A stretch of DNA of 41,588 nt from Cystobacterineae bacterium (lineage in GTDB: Bacteria > Myxococcota > Myxococcia > Myxococcales > Myxococcaceae). The notes below the pieces were generated by a model, which worked only from the letters and a program-made list of their open reading frames with translations, had not been told where the DNA came from and made no database searches. Both the position numbers and the translations under genes were made by a program. Below are positions 1 to 8,400 of this stretch, in pieces (position 1 is the first letter of the stretch; every line of letters begins with the position of its first letter). The stretch is from the NCBI GenBank assembly GCA_009781495.1, contig WQYA01000011.1, positions 1 to 41,588 on the forward strand. Reading direction: 5' to 3'.

Positions 1-42
1 GTGAAGGGGGGGCTAACTGCAATGCCCCAACCCCGGTAGGGG

Positions 43-116
43 GCCTCGCAGAGCCCCGGAGGGTGTTTTTTTGGTTACTTTTTTGTCACACAAAAAAGTG
101 ACTCGCCGGGAGGCGA
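43..116 (+). repeat. Dispersed intergenic repeat with two perfect hairpins (left copy)
   Basis: The element starts with GCCTCGCAGAG (43-53) and continues through TTGGTTACTT into a perfect 10-bp stem (77-86 with 90-99, loop CAC) and a 5-bp stem with a GGGA loop (103-107 with 112-116). A partial copy with the same 11-bp start and the same TTACTT segment lies at 41495-41526. From memory, TTGGTTACTTTTT-type palindromes followed by CTCGCC are common intergenic repeats in Proteobacteria; I could not check this. Confidence 0.6.
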
Positions 117-147
117 AACCTACAGCGCCCGCGCAGCGGAAATGCCC

Positions 148-302
148 GGGCCGCAGGCCCAAGAAAACCAACGCTCGAATGGGCGAAAAGAATATTTCTA
201 CCCCCCTACAGCCCTGAGCCCTAAACAACTACCACCCCCCGGCTACGCCGGTACCCCTCCCCGGAGGGGAATTTTAAAAACAGCCGGGCCGCAGGCCCAA
301 GA
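148..302 (+). repeat. Two direct copies of a 17-bp hairpin motif
   Basis: GGGCCGCAGGCCCAAGA occurs at 148-164 and again at 286-302. Each copy folds as a 5-bp stem (GGGCC with GGCCC) around a GCA loop. The spacing of 138 bp and the conserved AAGA tail suggest duplicated units of a small palindromic repeat family. Confidence 0.6.
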
Positions 303-340
303 GAACCCCCCCCCGGGAGGGCAGAAGAGTTGTTTTTTTT

Positions 341-371
341 AAGCCCGCCGCAGGCGAAAAATACCCCCCCC
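341..371 (-). repeat. Inverted dispersed repeat, left copy
   Basis: AAGCCCGCCGCAGG, then GAAA, then a TAC(C)n run, at 341-371 matches the reverse complement of 8401-8428 with 14 identical bases at one end and a near-identical remainder. Both copies sit just beyond gene ends, and together they bracket the MltD gene plus the envelope operon. Confidence 0.6.
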
Positions 372-375
372 TTTT

Positions 376-1974
376 TTAGTTGAGCCCTACAGGAGTGTTA
401 GCGGATAGGGGGAGGGAGGAGGCTCGGGCAGGTTTAGGCTTAGCGGCCTTAGCAGGGGCGGGGGCGCCCGGCCAGACATTCAGCTGAACGCCCGGCAATA
501 GGGTTTTGTTTTTGCGCAGCAACATTTTATTCCAGTCGGCGAGGTTTTCGAGCTTCACGTCAAATTTACGTGCGATGGACCAGAGCGAGTCTCCCCTGAC
601 AACGCGATAGGTACGAGGCCGTTTGCCCTGGAGTTGGGCAAAGGAATTGTTTTGGAGGGGGTTGGAAAGCAACTCGACTTTGGGGAGGGCGAGGGTTTGG
701 CCGACGCGCAGGGGGGTATTGGGGGGAAGGCCATTGAATTGGGCGAGGACTTCGGGGTGTATTTTGGCCTTAGCGGCGATTTTGCCAAAGCTGTCGCCCT
801 TGCGGACGACATAGGGTTGGGCGTTGGATTTTTGTTGGGTGGACAGAGGAGCGAAGGTTTGGGTAAAGGCCTCTTTGCTTCCTTTAGGGATACGCAGGGC
901 ATAGGGGTTAAGGTTTGAGGCCGGCGGGGTATAGCAATGCAGCAGCTCCGGGTTCAGCTCCTGCAAGGTTTCCACGGAGCTGTTGGTAAGGCGGGCGATG
1001 ACGTTTAAGTCCGCGGCGGTTTCCAGGAGGACTTCGTCGAATTCGAAGAGGGGTTGATAGGCGATTTCCTCGCGCTCAAAGCCGAAGGCCTCGGGGTGTT
1101 TGGCGATGAGGGCGGCGGCGATGAGTTTGGGGACATAGTGTTTGGTTTCCTGGGCGAGGTTGCTGGCCTCGGAGAGCTCCCAAAAGTCCGTAGCGGCATG
1201 GCGTTCCATGAGGCGGCGCACGCGGGTTTCGCCGGCGTTATAGCTGGCCCAGGTGAGATACCAGTCTCCGGTTTTACGATAGAGTTCCGTTAAATAGCGG
1301 GCGGCGGCTAGGGTAGACTTAAGGGGGTCCTTCCGCTCATCCACCCAGAAATTTTGTTGAAGGCCATAATAGGCCCCCGTCGTAGGGATAAACTGCCAAG
1401 GGCCGGCGGCGTGGGCCCAGGAATAGGCATGGGGTGAGAAGCCGCTCTCAATCATCGCCAAATAGACGGTATCTTTAGGGAGTTGGGCTTTTTCGAGGAG
1501 AGGCCGCATGAGGGGGGCATAGCGGGTGGAGCGTCCCAGCCAGCGGACGAACCATTTGCGGCCGTTGCCTTGGAAGAGTTGCACATAGCTGGCGACGAGG
1601 GGGCGCATTTCCAAGGGAATGTCATAGCGCTCCTGCACATGTGCGACGTTGAATGCCTGTATGTCCGCAACGGGGGGGAGAAGGAAGGCCAGGGGCTCCC
1701 CCTCGGTTTCCCAGTGTTGCAAGCCGGCTTCCAAATAGCTGCGTACGGCATTCGCATAGCCCAAGCGATAGAGGGTGGCGCGTCCGAATGCAGGGGTATT
1801 TTCGTCCAAGTCACCTTGTTGGAGAAGGGCCAAGGCCTCCGTCTCCTCAGGGGGGTGGAGATGGGGGAGGGGCCCCACGTTTTCCGAGGGCTCCGGTTTC
1901 AACACAGGGGCCGAGGCATGGGCTCCCGCGAGGAAGAAGATGGCGGCCAAAAGTTGCATGGACGAGGAGAGCAT
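376..1974 (-). CDS. mltD: Membrane-bound lytic murein transglycosylase D-like protein with two LysM domains
   Basis: This periplasmic or outer-membrane enzyme cleaves the MurNAc-GlcNAc bond of peptidoglycan, forming 1,6-anhydro ends. The chosen ATG at 1974 gives a signal peptide ending near HASA; a TTG at 2025 and an ATG at 1959 are alternatives, and none has a good Shine-Dalgarno sequence. The SLT domain carries the catalytic Glu in the motif MIESGF (about residue 176), followed by AAGPWQFIP and the later WASYNAGE motif, as in the MltD family. Two LysM peptidoglycan-binding repeats follow, starting at YVVRKGDS and YRVVRGDS, then a short Ala/Lys/Pro-rich tail. It stands alone on the minus strand, divergent from the envelope operon at 2197. 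About 530 residues, normal for MltD with two LysM. Confidence 0.92.
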   Translation of the reverse strand: MLSSSMQLLAAIFFLAGAHASAPVLKPEPSENVGPLPHLHPPEETEALALLQQGDLDENTPAFGRATLYRLGYANAVRSYLEAGLQHWETEGEPLAFLLPPVADIQAFNVAHVQERYDIPLEMRPLVASYVQLFQGNGRKWFVRWLGRSTRYAPLMRPLLEKAQLPKDTVYLAMIESGFSPHAYSWAHAAGPWQFIPTTGAYYGLQQNFWVDERKDPLKSTLAAARYLTELYRKTGDWYLTWASYNAGETRVRRLMERHAATDFWELSEASNLAQETKHYVPKLIAAALIAKHPEAFGFEREEIAYQPLFEFDEVLLETAADLNVIARLTNSSVETLQELNPELLHCYTPPASNLNPYALRIPKGSKEAFTQTFAPLSTQQKSNAQPYVVRKGDSFGKIAAKAKIHPEVLAQFNGLPPNTPLRVGQTLALPKVELLSNPLQNNSFAQLQGKRPRTYRVVRGDSLWSIARKFDVKLENLADWNKMLLRKNKTLLPGVQLNVWPGAPAPAKAAKPKPARASSLPLSANTPVGLN

Positions 1975-2074
1975 AGACGGAGTATTTCCCGAGCGCAAAT
2001 TCAAAGGGTATGCGCATGTAAGCAATTATGGACAATATTGGGTTACGTAGCTAAAGAAGCAAGAGGAAGGGGTT

Positions 2075-2082
2075 GTTATGAT
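2075..2082 (+). promoter_or_regulatory. Possible extended -10 promoter of the envelope operon
   Basis: TGTTATGAT fits an extended -10 element (TG-N-TATGAT) and lies about 115 bp upstream of the first gene of the operon. There is no recognisable -35 hexamer at 17-bp spacing. The 171-bp divergent gap (2026-2196 from the TTG, longer from the ATG) must hold promoters for both directions; this is the best plus-strand candidate seen. Confidence 0.3.
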
Positions 2083-2196
2083 AAGTCAAAGCCCTAGGGC
2101 AGAAGGGGAGGGGAGGGCAATGGGCTTGCCTATTGGGGCGGTTAATGAATATTTTCCAGGGATGAGCGTCCAGGGAAGAAAGACAGGGAGCCGACG

Positions 2197-2754
2197 ATGA
2201 GCAGAAGTCAGTTATATGGGTTTGTGGTTTTGCTGGGGATGCTGGGGGCGACAGAGGGTTTAGCGCAGAGGCAAGGGGGGAGGACGGACGGGCCGGAGAA
2301 TTCCGAGTGGGGGCATGGGGGCTATTCCCGCTCCACGGTGGGTTATTTTTCGGTTGCGGTGGACTGGGGCGCCAATTTTGCGGTGAAGAAGTCCACAGCC
2401 TCGGGGACGCCGCTTTATGTAGGGGGCACAGGCTCCTATTGGATAACGGACTGGGCCCTCATGGGGGTACACCTGAACTATGCTTTTAACACGGAGCGTT
2501 TTATGGCGCTGATAGGGCCGACGTTTCGGACGGACACGTGGATAATGAGCTTTCATGCGAGTTGCAAGGCAGGGCTTGCGCATGACGGGAGGGATAAGAA
2601 CTCCCGGTTTGCGATTTCTCCGCAGCTTGGGGTGGACATGGTGATTATACGTCATTTGCTGATAGGGCTATTGGGGGTATGGGACTTACCCATAGGGAAG
2701 GGGAAGATGCCCTCCCAAATACGTGTAGGCCTTAACCTAGGGTGGCGTTTCTAA
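2197..2754 (+). CDS. Small outer-membrane beta-barrel protein, unknown function
   Basis: The 185-residue product begins with a clear signal peptide (hydrophobic residues 6-20, cleavage likely after GLA). The mature part alternates short amphipathic strands such as VGYFSVAVDWG and IRVGLNLGWRF and ends in Phe, the usual C-terminal signal for BamA-dependent insertion. It therefore looks like a small 8-strand-type barrel. A Shine-Dalgarno (AGGGAG) precedes the ATG. It is the first gene of the operon that continues with lpoB, skp and the lpx genes, and its stop overlaps the next start (TAATG). I do not recognise the exact family; adhesin-like or OmpW/OmpX-like barrels are possible. Confidence 0.75.
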   Translation: MSRSQLYGFVVLLGMLGATEGLAQRQGGRTDGPENSEWGHGGYSRSTVGYFSVAVDWGANFAVKKSTASGTPLYVGGTGSYWITDWALMGVHLNYAFNTERFMALIGPTFRTDTWIMSFHASCKAGLAHDGRDKNSRFAISPQLGVDMVIIRHLLIGLLGVWDLPIGKGKMPSQIRVGLNLGWRF

Positions 2755-3557
2755 TGAAAACCTCCCTAGGGTTGGTGGCAGCCTTATGTTCCATACAAGT
2801 GTGGGCGGCGCCCTCGTTGGCGCTTTTTCCCTCGGGGCAGGCGGAAACCATTCACATTGTGAATTGGCAAGCCAACGACTTGCCGAAAATTTATGAGCGC
2901 TCCTCGCAGCTTCCGTTGACGGACGCGGAGGTATTGAGCCTTGTGAAAGCCCAATTTACGCCTTCCACCATTATAAAAATGATTGAGGAGCGGCGTTGTG
3001 CCTGTGATGCGAGTGCAGAGGGGTTGATTCGGCTGAAGAAGGCGAAGGTTTCGGAGGAGATTTTGAAAGCCATTTCCTTGCATGCATTGAAGCCCAACCG
3101 AGCGCTGCATTTGCTGGTGAGTTTGGAATTTTCGGGAACCAGCCGGGAAGCCCGGCAGTCCTATGTCTATTTTTTCATAGAAGACGGTGAGCTGACGCGG
3201 GTTTTTCGAGTGGACGTCAACGAATTGCTCAACAAGCGTTTTTTGCATGAAGAGGAATTGGACCGCAGCGACTTCATGCTGACGAAGAAAGTCCGCCGTA
3301 TTCGTCTGGCAGGCGTATTGCCCCTCAAAACCTATGGCAAAAGGCAAGTCCTCGTGGTTTCGAGTGCGAACCCTTCGTTGAAGCACCCGGAGCAGTTGAG
3401 CGAGAAAGAAAAAGAGCGCGCAAAAGCTTATAGCTTTGAATATCCGCGCGCCTCATTGCAGAGTGTTTGTGAGTTGTCCATTGCGCACAAGCAGGACCTC
3501 ATGTTGGCGCACCAATGGCATTTTGTGGACAGTCGTTTTCAGTGCGAGTGGAACTAG
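2754..3557 (+). CDS. Periplasmic protein of unknown function with paired helical repeats
   Basis: The ATG at 2754 overlaps the preceding TAA, and the 267-residue product starts with a signal peptide (to about AAPSLA, residue 23). Residues 54-77 (LTDAEVLSLVKAQF...IIKMI) and 85-107 (ASAEGLIRLKKAKV...ILKAI) form two related helix-turn-helix units of a type that recurs, usually in pairs, in bacterial envelope proteins. A CAC motif sits between them (82-84). The C-terminal 150 residues are charged and mixed alpha/beta with no recognised catalytic motif. Placement between a barrel and LpoB suggests a role in outer-membrane or cell-wall assembly; the function is unknown. Confidence 0.75.
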   Translation: MKTSLGLVAALCSIQVWAAPSLALFPSGQAETIHIVNWQANDLPKIYERSSQLPLTDAEVLSLVKAQFTPSTIIKMIEERRCACDASAEGLIRLKKAKVSEEILKAISLHALKPNRALHLLVSLEFSGTSREARQSYVYFFIEDGELTRVFRVDVNELLNKRFLHEEELDRSDFMLTKKVRRIRLAGVLPLKTYGKRQVLVVSSANPSLKHPEQLSEKEKERAKAYSFEYPRASLQSVCELSIAHKQDLMLAHQWHFVDSRFQCEWN

Positions 3558-3568
3558 GGAAGAAAGAT

Positions 3569-4180
3569 ATGAGCGAGCAAAGAAAAACATATGGTATTGT
3601 TGTCCTCCTCAGCGTTTTAGGGCTGGCCCTAGGTTGTGGGGGGCCGCGGGCGTTTACACGAGGCGCCTATGAAGACCCCAATGAGATTGAGATGTTGTCT
3701 GACCATTTCAACGAGAACGACTTGCAGTTGATAGCCAAGAAAATGGTCGGTTCTCTGGCCAATTCAGGCTATTTCGTCACCATTCAAGGGCGCCCCATTA
3801 TTATTATAGGCAAGTTTAAAAACAGCACCTCTGAGCACATCGACATGCGCTCCTTGGCGGACAAAATTCAGGTGAACCTTGGGCAGACGGGCAAATTTGC
3901 TTTTCAAGACAAAGCCGCCCGCCAGGAGATTGCAGAGGAATATGAATACCAGCAGTCGGGTTATGTTGCCGCGGAAGCCGCCAAGGGGCCCGGGCAGCAG
4001 GCCTCAGCGGACTACCTGATGACGGGTGAAATCAGCTCCATTATTCAGGAAGTAGGCCGCGATAAACTGGTATACTATAAAATGACGACCAAACTTCACA
4101 ACCTGCGCTCCGGCGTTATTGAATGGACGGATGAGAAGGAGTTGCGCAAGAAGTTTGAGAAGAAAAGAACCCGTTGGTAA
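3569..4180 (+). CDS. lpoB: LpoB-like penicillin-binding protein activator lipoprotein
   Basis: The ATG at 3569 is preceded by GGGAAGAAAG, and the product has a lipoprotein signal with lipobox LALGC (about residues 19-23), so it should be anchored in the outer membrane. The body matches the LpoB family: ARGxY/DP-like start (RGAYEDPNE), then LIAKKMVGSL, the strand-rich PIIIIGKFKN, the segment on basal levels of the missing-ligand fold, and YLMTGEISSI. In Enterobacteria LpoB crosses the periplasm and stimulates PBP1B. About 203 residues, typical. It is followed 20 bp later by a COG3014-type lipoprotein gene, a pairing I know from other Proteobacteria. Confidence 0.85.
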   Translation: MSEQRKTYGIVVLLSVLGLALGCGGPRAFTRGAYEDPNEIEMLSDHFNENDLQLIAKKMVGSLANSGYFVTIQGRPIIIIGKFKNSTSEHIDMRSLADKIQVNLGQTGKFAFQDKAARQEIAEEYEYQQSGYVAAEAAKGPGQQASADYLMTGEISSIIQEVGRDKLVYYKMTTKLHNLRSGVIEWTDEKELRKKFEKKRTRW

Positions 4181-4200
4181 CCCAAGCTGCCGAGGGCAGA

Positions 4201-5436
4201 ATGTCTGCATACAGAGGGGTTGTGCTTTTGCTGTGCAGCACGGCCCTGTGGGGTTGTGCCAATACCTATATGTTGAAGACAGCGGGTGCGCGTGAAGCTT
4301 TCGTGCACCACAACCCTGAGGGAGCGGTTGACTTGTTGGACGAGGCCTTCCCCAAAGGGCCGCCTGAGAATGACAACGTCCTCTATTTGTTGGACAAGGG
4401 GACATTTCTCCGAGCGGCAAAGCGTTGGGATGAGAGCAACCGGTTTTTGGCGGAGGCGGAGAAACTCAACGAGGCTTTGGACGCCGTTTCTGTTTCCGAG
4501 GAGGCGATGGCCCTCGTTTCGAATGAGGGCGTCAAGGCCTATAAGGCCGAGGATTTTGAGAAGCTGATGGTGTCGGTATTCAAAGGGCTTAACTATACGG
4601 AGAAGGGGGAGGAGGAGGGGGCCTTGGTGGAGATGCGCCGTGTAGACGAGAAGTTTAGGAAGATGGTAGCCGAAGAGAAGAAGCCCTATGAGCAGTTGGC
4701 CATAGCGCGTTATGTGAGCGGCATCCTCTATGAGAATGCCGGGGATATGGATGCTGCGGCCATTGACTACATACAGGCGGCCAGGTTGCAACGTTTGGGT
4801 TTAGCGGCGGAGCCTGCATTACGTTTGGCTCAGCTGACGGATAGGGAAGACGACTATAGGGACTTGCTCAAAATATACCCTTCGGTTCCGCATAGCCCCC
4901 TATTGCCCTCGGAGGGCCAATTGGTTGTGCTTGTGGAGATGGGGTTGATAGTGGAGAAGCAGAGCAGCAAGCGGACGGTGGAGGGGGGCCAGGAAGACCA
5001 AATTTTGGTTGTCCCTGTCTACCCGGAGCGGCAGCGGAAATTTCCGAAAGCGAGGGTAGTGGTGGGGGGGCAGAGCATTGGGGCGGAGGTTATCAACTCT
5101 CTGGATGAGGTGGCGCGTATTCATTTAAACGAGCGGGTTAACCGCCTGGTAGCGAAGTCTCTGGCTGTTTTAGCTGTGAAGGGGGGCATTGCCGCAGCCA
5201 TAGGGGCGGCAACGCGAAGCACGGGGTTGGGAATGTTGGCTTTTGCGCTTTTGGCCTCGACGCAAGAGGCCGACACCCGCTCCTGGGGGAGTTTGCCGGC
5301 CGAGTTTCAGGTAGCGCGGGCGCGTTTAAGCCCAGGCAAGCACGTGCTAAAGGTGGAAACTCCTGCCGGAAGCAGCGAGCATGAAGTTGAAATTAAACCA
5401 AGACGGGTAGCTTTGCTTGTACTAAGGCTGTTTTGA
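4201..5436 (+). CDS. COG3014-type lipoprotein with TPR-like N-terminal half
   Basis: The ATG at 4201 follows GAGGGCAG, a good ribosome-binding site; a TTG at 4174 would overlap lpoB but lacks support. The 411-residue product has lipobox LWGC near residue 19. The N-terminal half is helical with TPR-like units (for example LYLLDKGTFLRAAKRWDESNRF, shown here only in part: NVLYLLDKGTF, ARYVSGILYE). The C-terminal half has a Gly/Ala-rich hydrophobic stretch (about 325-355) and then a beta-rich domain (LSPGKHVLKVE). This arrangement fits the conserved lipoprotein family often adjacent to LpoB. Its biochemical role is not established; a part in cell-wall synthase regulation is inferred from context. 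Confidence 0.75.
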   Translation: MSAYRGVVLLLCSTALWGCANTYMLKTAGAREAFVHHNPEGAVDLLDEAFPKGPPENDNVLYLLDKGTFLRAAKRWDESNRFLAEAEKLNEALDAVSVSEEAMALVSNEGVKAYKAEDFEKLMVSVFKGLNYTEKGEEEGALVEMRRVDEKFRKMVAEEKKPYEQLAIARYVSGILYENAGDMDAAAIDYIQAARLQRLGLAAEPALRLAQLTDREDDYRDLLKIYPSVPHSPLLPSEGQLVVLVEMGLIVEKQSSKRTVEGGQEDQILVVPVYPERQRKFPKARVVVGGQSIGAEVINSLDEVARIHLNERVNRLVAKSLAVLAVKGGIAAAIGAATRSTGLGMLAFALLASTQEADTRSWGSLPAEFQVARARLSPGKHVLKVETPAGSSEHEVEIKPRRVALLVLRLF

Positions 5437-5498
5437 CCGTTTTCCAAGGCCTTCGTTTGCCGTTGAAGGGCCCTGTTTTGTTTGAAGGAGTTGTGTTG

Positions 5499-6053
5499 AT
5501 GAAAAAGTTTCTATTGTTGGGTTTTATGCTTGCGTTGCCTGTATTGGCCGACGTGAAGCTTGGATATGTGGATTTGCAGCGTGCTTTGCGAGAGGTGACA
5601 GAAGGCCAGCAAGCGCGGCAGAAGCTTGAGAAAGAGATTGAGAAGCGCAAAAAGGAACTGGAAGCGGAAGAGAACAAAATAAAGAACGAGCAAGAAAATT
5701 TTCAGAAGCAGGCCGCGATGATGAGTGAAGCGGCCCGTGGCCAGAAGGTGGCGGAGCTGCAAACCACGGCCTCTGCGTTTTTTCAGAAAGCCCAAAGGAT
5801 GCAGGATGAGATGGCCCAAGTAGAGCAAAAAGAGCTTAAGAATATTTTTGATAAAATGGAGCCTATTATTACCGCCATAGCCCAGCGGGAGGGGCTAACC
5901 CTCATGTTGGAGAAAACCAACTCAGGGTTGGTATGGGCGCCTCCAAGCATAGACTATACCAACGAGTTGGTACGCACCTATAATGAGAAGCACAAGGCAG
6001 CCGCGCCGCCGGCAGCCAAGCCTCCAGCAAAGCCGGGTACGCCTGCGAAATGA
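5499..6053 (+). CDS. skp: Skp/OmpH-family periplasmic chaperone
   Basis: Skp trimers hold unfolded outer-membrane proteins in the periplasm and hand them to the BAM complex. The ATG at 5499 has GAAGGAG 8 bp upstream, and the 184-residue product starts with a short signal peptide (MKKFLLLGFMLALPVLA). The family start KLGYVDLQRAL follows, then a long Glu/Lys-rich coiled coil (about residues 40-125), and the typical closing strand region with IAQREGLTLMLE. A Pro/Ala/Lys tail ends the protein. In many bacteria skp lies between bamA and lpxD; here bamA is replaced by the LpoB/COG3014 genes. Stop overlaps lpxD start (ATGA). Confidence 0.9.
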   Translation: MKKFLLLGFMLALPVLADVKLGYVDLQRALREVTEGQQARQKLEKEIEKRKKELEAEENKIKNEQENFQKQAAMMSEAARGQKVAELQTTASAFFQKAQRMQDEMAQVEQKELKNIFDKMEPIITAIAQREGLTLMLEKTNSGLVWAPPSIDYTNELVRTYNEKHKAAAPPAAKPPAKPGTPAK

Positions 6054-7096
6054 ACGCTTCCAAAACGCTTGGGGAGATAGCTCAACGCATAGGGGGTGAG
6101 GTAGAAGGGGACGTCCACGCCGTGGTAGGGGGGGTTGCGAGTTTAGAGTCCGCGGGCAAGACGCAGCTTTCCTATTTTGCGAGTCCCCGCTACAGGAAGG
6201 CCTTGTTGGGCACACGCGCGTTGGCGGTGTTGGCCCGCAAGGATGCGCCCCCTGTGGAGGGCATGAATTGGATACGCGTGCCCAACCCGGCGCTTGCCTT
6301 TGCGCAGGTGGCCGCTTGGTTTCACCCGCGCGCCCCGCGGCCGCCCGGCACAGACGCTTCGGCGCGCATACACCCCAGTGCGCAGGTACACCCCAGCGCC
6401 TGCATTATGGCCAACGTATTCATCGACAAAGGGGCGGTGATAGGCGCGCACTCGGTATTATTCCCCGGGGTATTTATAGGCGAGGGGGTGGTGCTAGGGG
6501 AGTCCTGTTGGGTTTACCCCAATGTGGTGCTAATGGAGGGGGTGGTGGTGGGCCACCGCGTCACCCTTCACGCGGGGGTGGTATTGGGCGCCGACGGTTT
6601 TGGCTATGCTTTTGATGCGGAGCAGAAGGCGCACGTCAAAATTCCGCAAGTGGGCATTGTGCGCATTGAGGACGACGTAGAAGTGGGGGCGGGCACTTGC
6701 ATTGACAGGGCGACGACGGGGGAGACGGTGATAGGGCGGGGGACGAAGATAGACAACCTTGTCCAAATAGGGCACAACGTCCACATAGGGCCTTTGGGGT
6801 TGATTTGCGGCCAGGTGGGGATAGCCGGCTCCGTCAAGGTAGGGGCCGGGGTAGTGCTGGCAGGGCAAGTAGGGATAGCGGACCATTTAACGATAGGGAA
6901 CCGGGTGATGGTTTCAGCCCAAACGGGGATAGGCCGCGACGTAGAGGATGGGGCGCAAGTTTCAGGCTACAGTGGTTTTAGGCACGTCGACTGGTTGAAG
7001 TTTATGTTGTCTGCCCACAAGTTGCCTGAGCTGCTAAAAGAAATAAGCCGTCTCAAGCGGCGCCTTGAAGAACTCGAAAAGAAAGAAGACCCGTGA
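6050..7096 (+). CDS. lpxD: UDP-3-O-acylglucosamine N-acyltransferase
   Basis: LpxD adds the N-linked hydroxyacyl chain to UDP-3-O-acyl-glucosamine, the third step of lipid A synthesis, in the cytoplasm as a trimer. The N-terminal uridine-binding domain (about 1-100) is followed by many hexapeptide repeats forming a left-handed beta-helix (about 105-315). His242 in QIGHNVHIG corresponds to the catalytic His of the family, and ADGFGYAFD is a further family signature. A basic, helical C-terminus follows. The 348-residue length is normal. It overlaps skp by 4 bp and fabZ by 4 bp, so the three are translationally coupled. Confidence 0.95.
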   Translation: MNASKTLGEIAQRIGGEVEGDVHAVVGGVASLESAGKTQLSYFASPRYRKALLGTRALAVLARKDAPPVEGMNWIRVPNPALAFAQVAAWFHPRAPRPPGTDASARIHPSAQVHPSACIMANVFIDKGAVIGAHSVLFPGVFIGEGVVLGESCWVYPNVVLMEGVVVGHRVTLHAGVVLGADGFGYAFDAEQKAHVKIPQVGIVRIEDDVEVGAGTCIDRATTGETVIGRGTKIDNLVQIGHNVHIGPLGLICGQVGIAGSVKVGAGVVLAGQVGIADHLTIGNRVMVSAQTGIGRDVEDGAQVSGYSGFRHVDWLKFMLSAHKLPELLKEISRLKRRLEELEKKEDP

Positions 7097-7548
7097 GCAT
7101 GGACATTCGTGAAATTCAGCAACTCCTTCCCCACCGCTACCCTTTTTTGCTGGTAGACCGTGTGGAGACATTTGAGCCGGGCAAGCGTTTGGTGGCCTTC
7201 AAGAATGTGACTTTCAACGAGCCTTTTTTTGGGGGGCATTTCCCCAACCACCCGGTGATGCCGGGCGTCCTCATATTGGAAGCATTGGCGCAGGCCTGCG
7301 CCATATTGGCCTATAAAACGGCCGAGCTTTCTCCCGAGGAGAATGTTTCCTATTTGATGGCGATAGACCAGGCGAAGTTTCGCAGGCCAGTGGTACCCGG
7401 CGACAAGTTGCTGTTGACAGTCACCACTTTACGCCGCAAGGGCGCCGTATGGAAACACAAGGGGGAGGCGACGGTAGACGGCCATTTAGCGGCGGAGGCG
7501 GAGTTTATGGCTACATTAAGGCGCAAAGAGGCAGGGGACAGTTTATGA
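7093..7548 (+). CDS. fabZ: 3-hydroxyacyl-ACP dehydratase FabZ
   Basis: FabZ dehydrates 3-hydroxyacyl-ACP in fatty-acid elongation and competes with LpxA for hydroxyacyl-ACP, which explains its usual place between lpxD and lpxA. The hot-dog fold protein shows [13 protein letters not shown] near the start and the active-site segment [13 protein letters not shown] with His49 and, in ILEALAQ, Glu63. The 151-residue length is normal. GTG at 7093 overlaps the lpxD stop (GTGA); an ATG two codons later is equally possible. The stop overlaps the lpxA start (ATGA). Confidence 0.95.
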   Translation: MSMDIREIQQLLPHRYPFLLVDRVETFEPGKRLVAFKNVTFNEPFFGGHFPNHPVMPGVLILEALAQACAILAYKTAELSPEENVSYLMAIDQAKFRRPVVPGDKLLLTVTTLRRKGAVWKHKGEATVDGHLAAEAEFMATLRRKEAGDSL

Positions 7549-8318
7549 GCATACACCCTACGGCGATGATACACCCTGAGGCGGAGATACACCCTGAAGC
7601 GGAAGTAGGCCCCTATTCCATTATAGGCCCCCGCGTACGCATAGGGGCCAAAACCCGTATTGGCCCGCACGTGGTGATTGCGCAGGACACGACGATGGGG
7701 GAGGAGAACCGGATTTTCCAGTTTGCCTCGGTGGGAGAGATACCCCAGGACTTGAAATATGCCGGGGAGCGGACGCAGCTTGTCATTGGCAACAGGAACA
7801 CCATTCGCGAATATGCCACTTTGCACATAGGGACGGAGGGGGGCGGAGGGCTAACCCAGCTGGGGGATGACAACCTGCTGATGGCCTATGCCCATGTGGC
7901 GCACGACTGCAAAATAGGAAACCACTGCGTGTTGGCCAATGCCGTCAATTTGGCCGGGCATGTAGAGATAGGCGATGGTGTTATTATGGGAGGCCTGTCC
8001 GCGGTGCACCAGTTTACGCGCATAGGCAAACATGCCTTTATTGCAGGGGGCTCCATGGTAACGATGGATGTACTCCCCTATTGTATTGCGCAAGGAGACA
8101 GGGCCGAGTTAGCGGGTTTGAATAAGGTAGGGCTTTCGCGCTACGGTTTTAGCCAGGAGCAGCAGGAGCGCATTAAGGAGGCCTACCGCATTCTCTTCCG
8201 CTCTCAGCTGAGTTTGAGTGAGGCGCTGGATCGCCTGAAAGCCACGCATGCGGGGCAAGCAGAAATAGATGAGCTCATCCGTTTTATTGAAAGCAGCAAG
8301 CGCGGGATGACTCGTTAA
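7545..8318 (+). CDS. lpxA: UDP-N-acetylglucosamine acyltransferase
   Basis: LpxA transfers a 3-hydroxyacyl chain from ACP to UDP-GlcNAc, the first committed step of lipid A synthesis. The ATG at 7545 overlaps the fabZ stop. Residues 1-185 are hexapeptide repeats, starting with three IHP(T/E)A units, and the family motif AYAHVAHDCKIGN carries His117 and the catalytic His120. The C-terminal helical domain follows. 257 residues, close to the E. coli enzyme. lpxB, which often follows, is absent; lpxA is the last gene of the operon. Confidence 0.95.
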   Translation: MSIHPTAMIHPEAEIHPEAEVGPYSIIGPRVRIGAKTRIGPHVVIAQDTTMGEENRIFQFASVGEIPQDLKYAGERTQLVIGNRNTIREYATLHIGTEGGGGLTQLGDDNLLMAYAHVAHDCKIGNHCVLANAVNLAGHVEIGDGVIMGGLSAVHQFTRIGKHAFIAGGSMVTMDVLPYCIAQGDRAELAGLNKVGLSRYGFSQEQQERIKEAYRILFRSQLSLSEALDRLKATHAGQAEIDELIRFIESSKRGMTR

Positions 8319-8321
8319 AGG

Positions 8322-8340
8322 GGAGGGCTTTTTGCCCTCC
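8322..8340 (+). terminator. Hairpin directly after lpxA, possible terminator
   Basis: A perfect 7-bp stem (8322-8328 GGAGGGC with 8334-8340 GCCCTCC) around a TTTTT loop starts 4 bp after the lpxA stop. It is followed by a GC-rich stretch rather than a T tract, so it is not a textbook intrinsic terminator; it may protect the 3' end or work with another factor. Confidence 0.45.
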
Positions 8341-8400
8341 GGGCGGGGGGAAAAGTACTTTCTTAGGGGGGTATTATTTTAGAAAAAAAATATTTTTTTA

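Larger units (their letters stand above)
1..375. other. Gene-free, repeat-rich intergenic region
   Basis: No convincing gene is present; short open frames here are low-complexity and lack family features. The stretch holds several hairpins, C/G homopolymers (nine C at 306-314, eight C at 364-371), a duplicated 17-bp motif and two segments that recur elsewhere in the window. It lies downstream of the minus-strand MltD gene, so some structures may act as its terminator, but none has a clean stem followed by a T tract. Confidence 0.6.

Noticed and set aside
1-375. CRISPR-like array from the repeated GGGCCGCAGGCCC motif
   Set aside because: Only two copies 138 bp apart, no regular spacer length and no cas genes in the window.
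7545-7610. Tandem 18-bp units at the lpxA start (three IHP(T/E)A repeats)
   Set aside because: These are ordinary hexapeptide coils of LpxA; relatives start in the same way.
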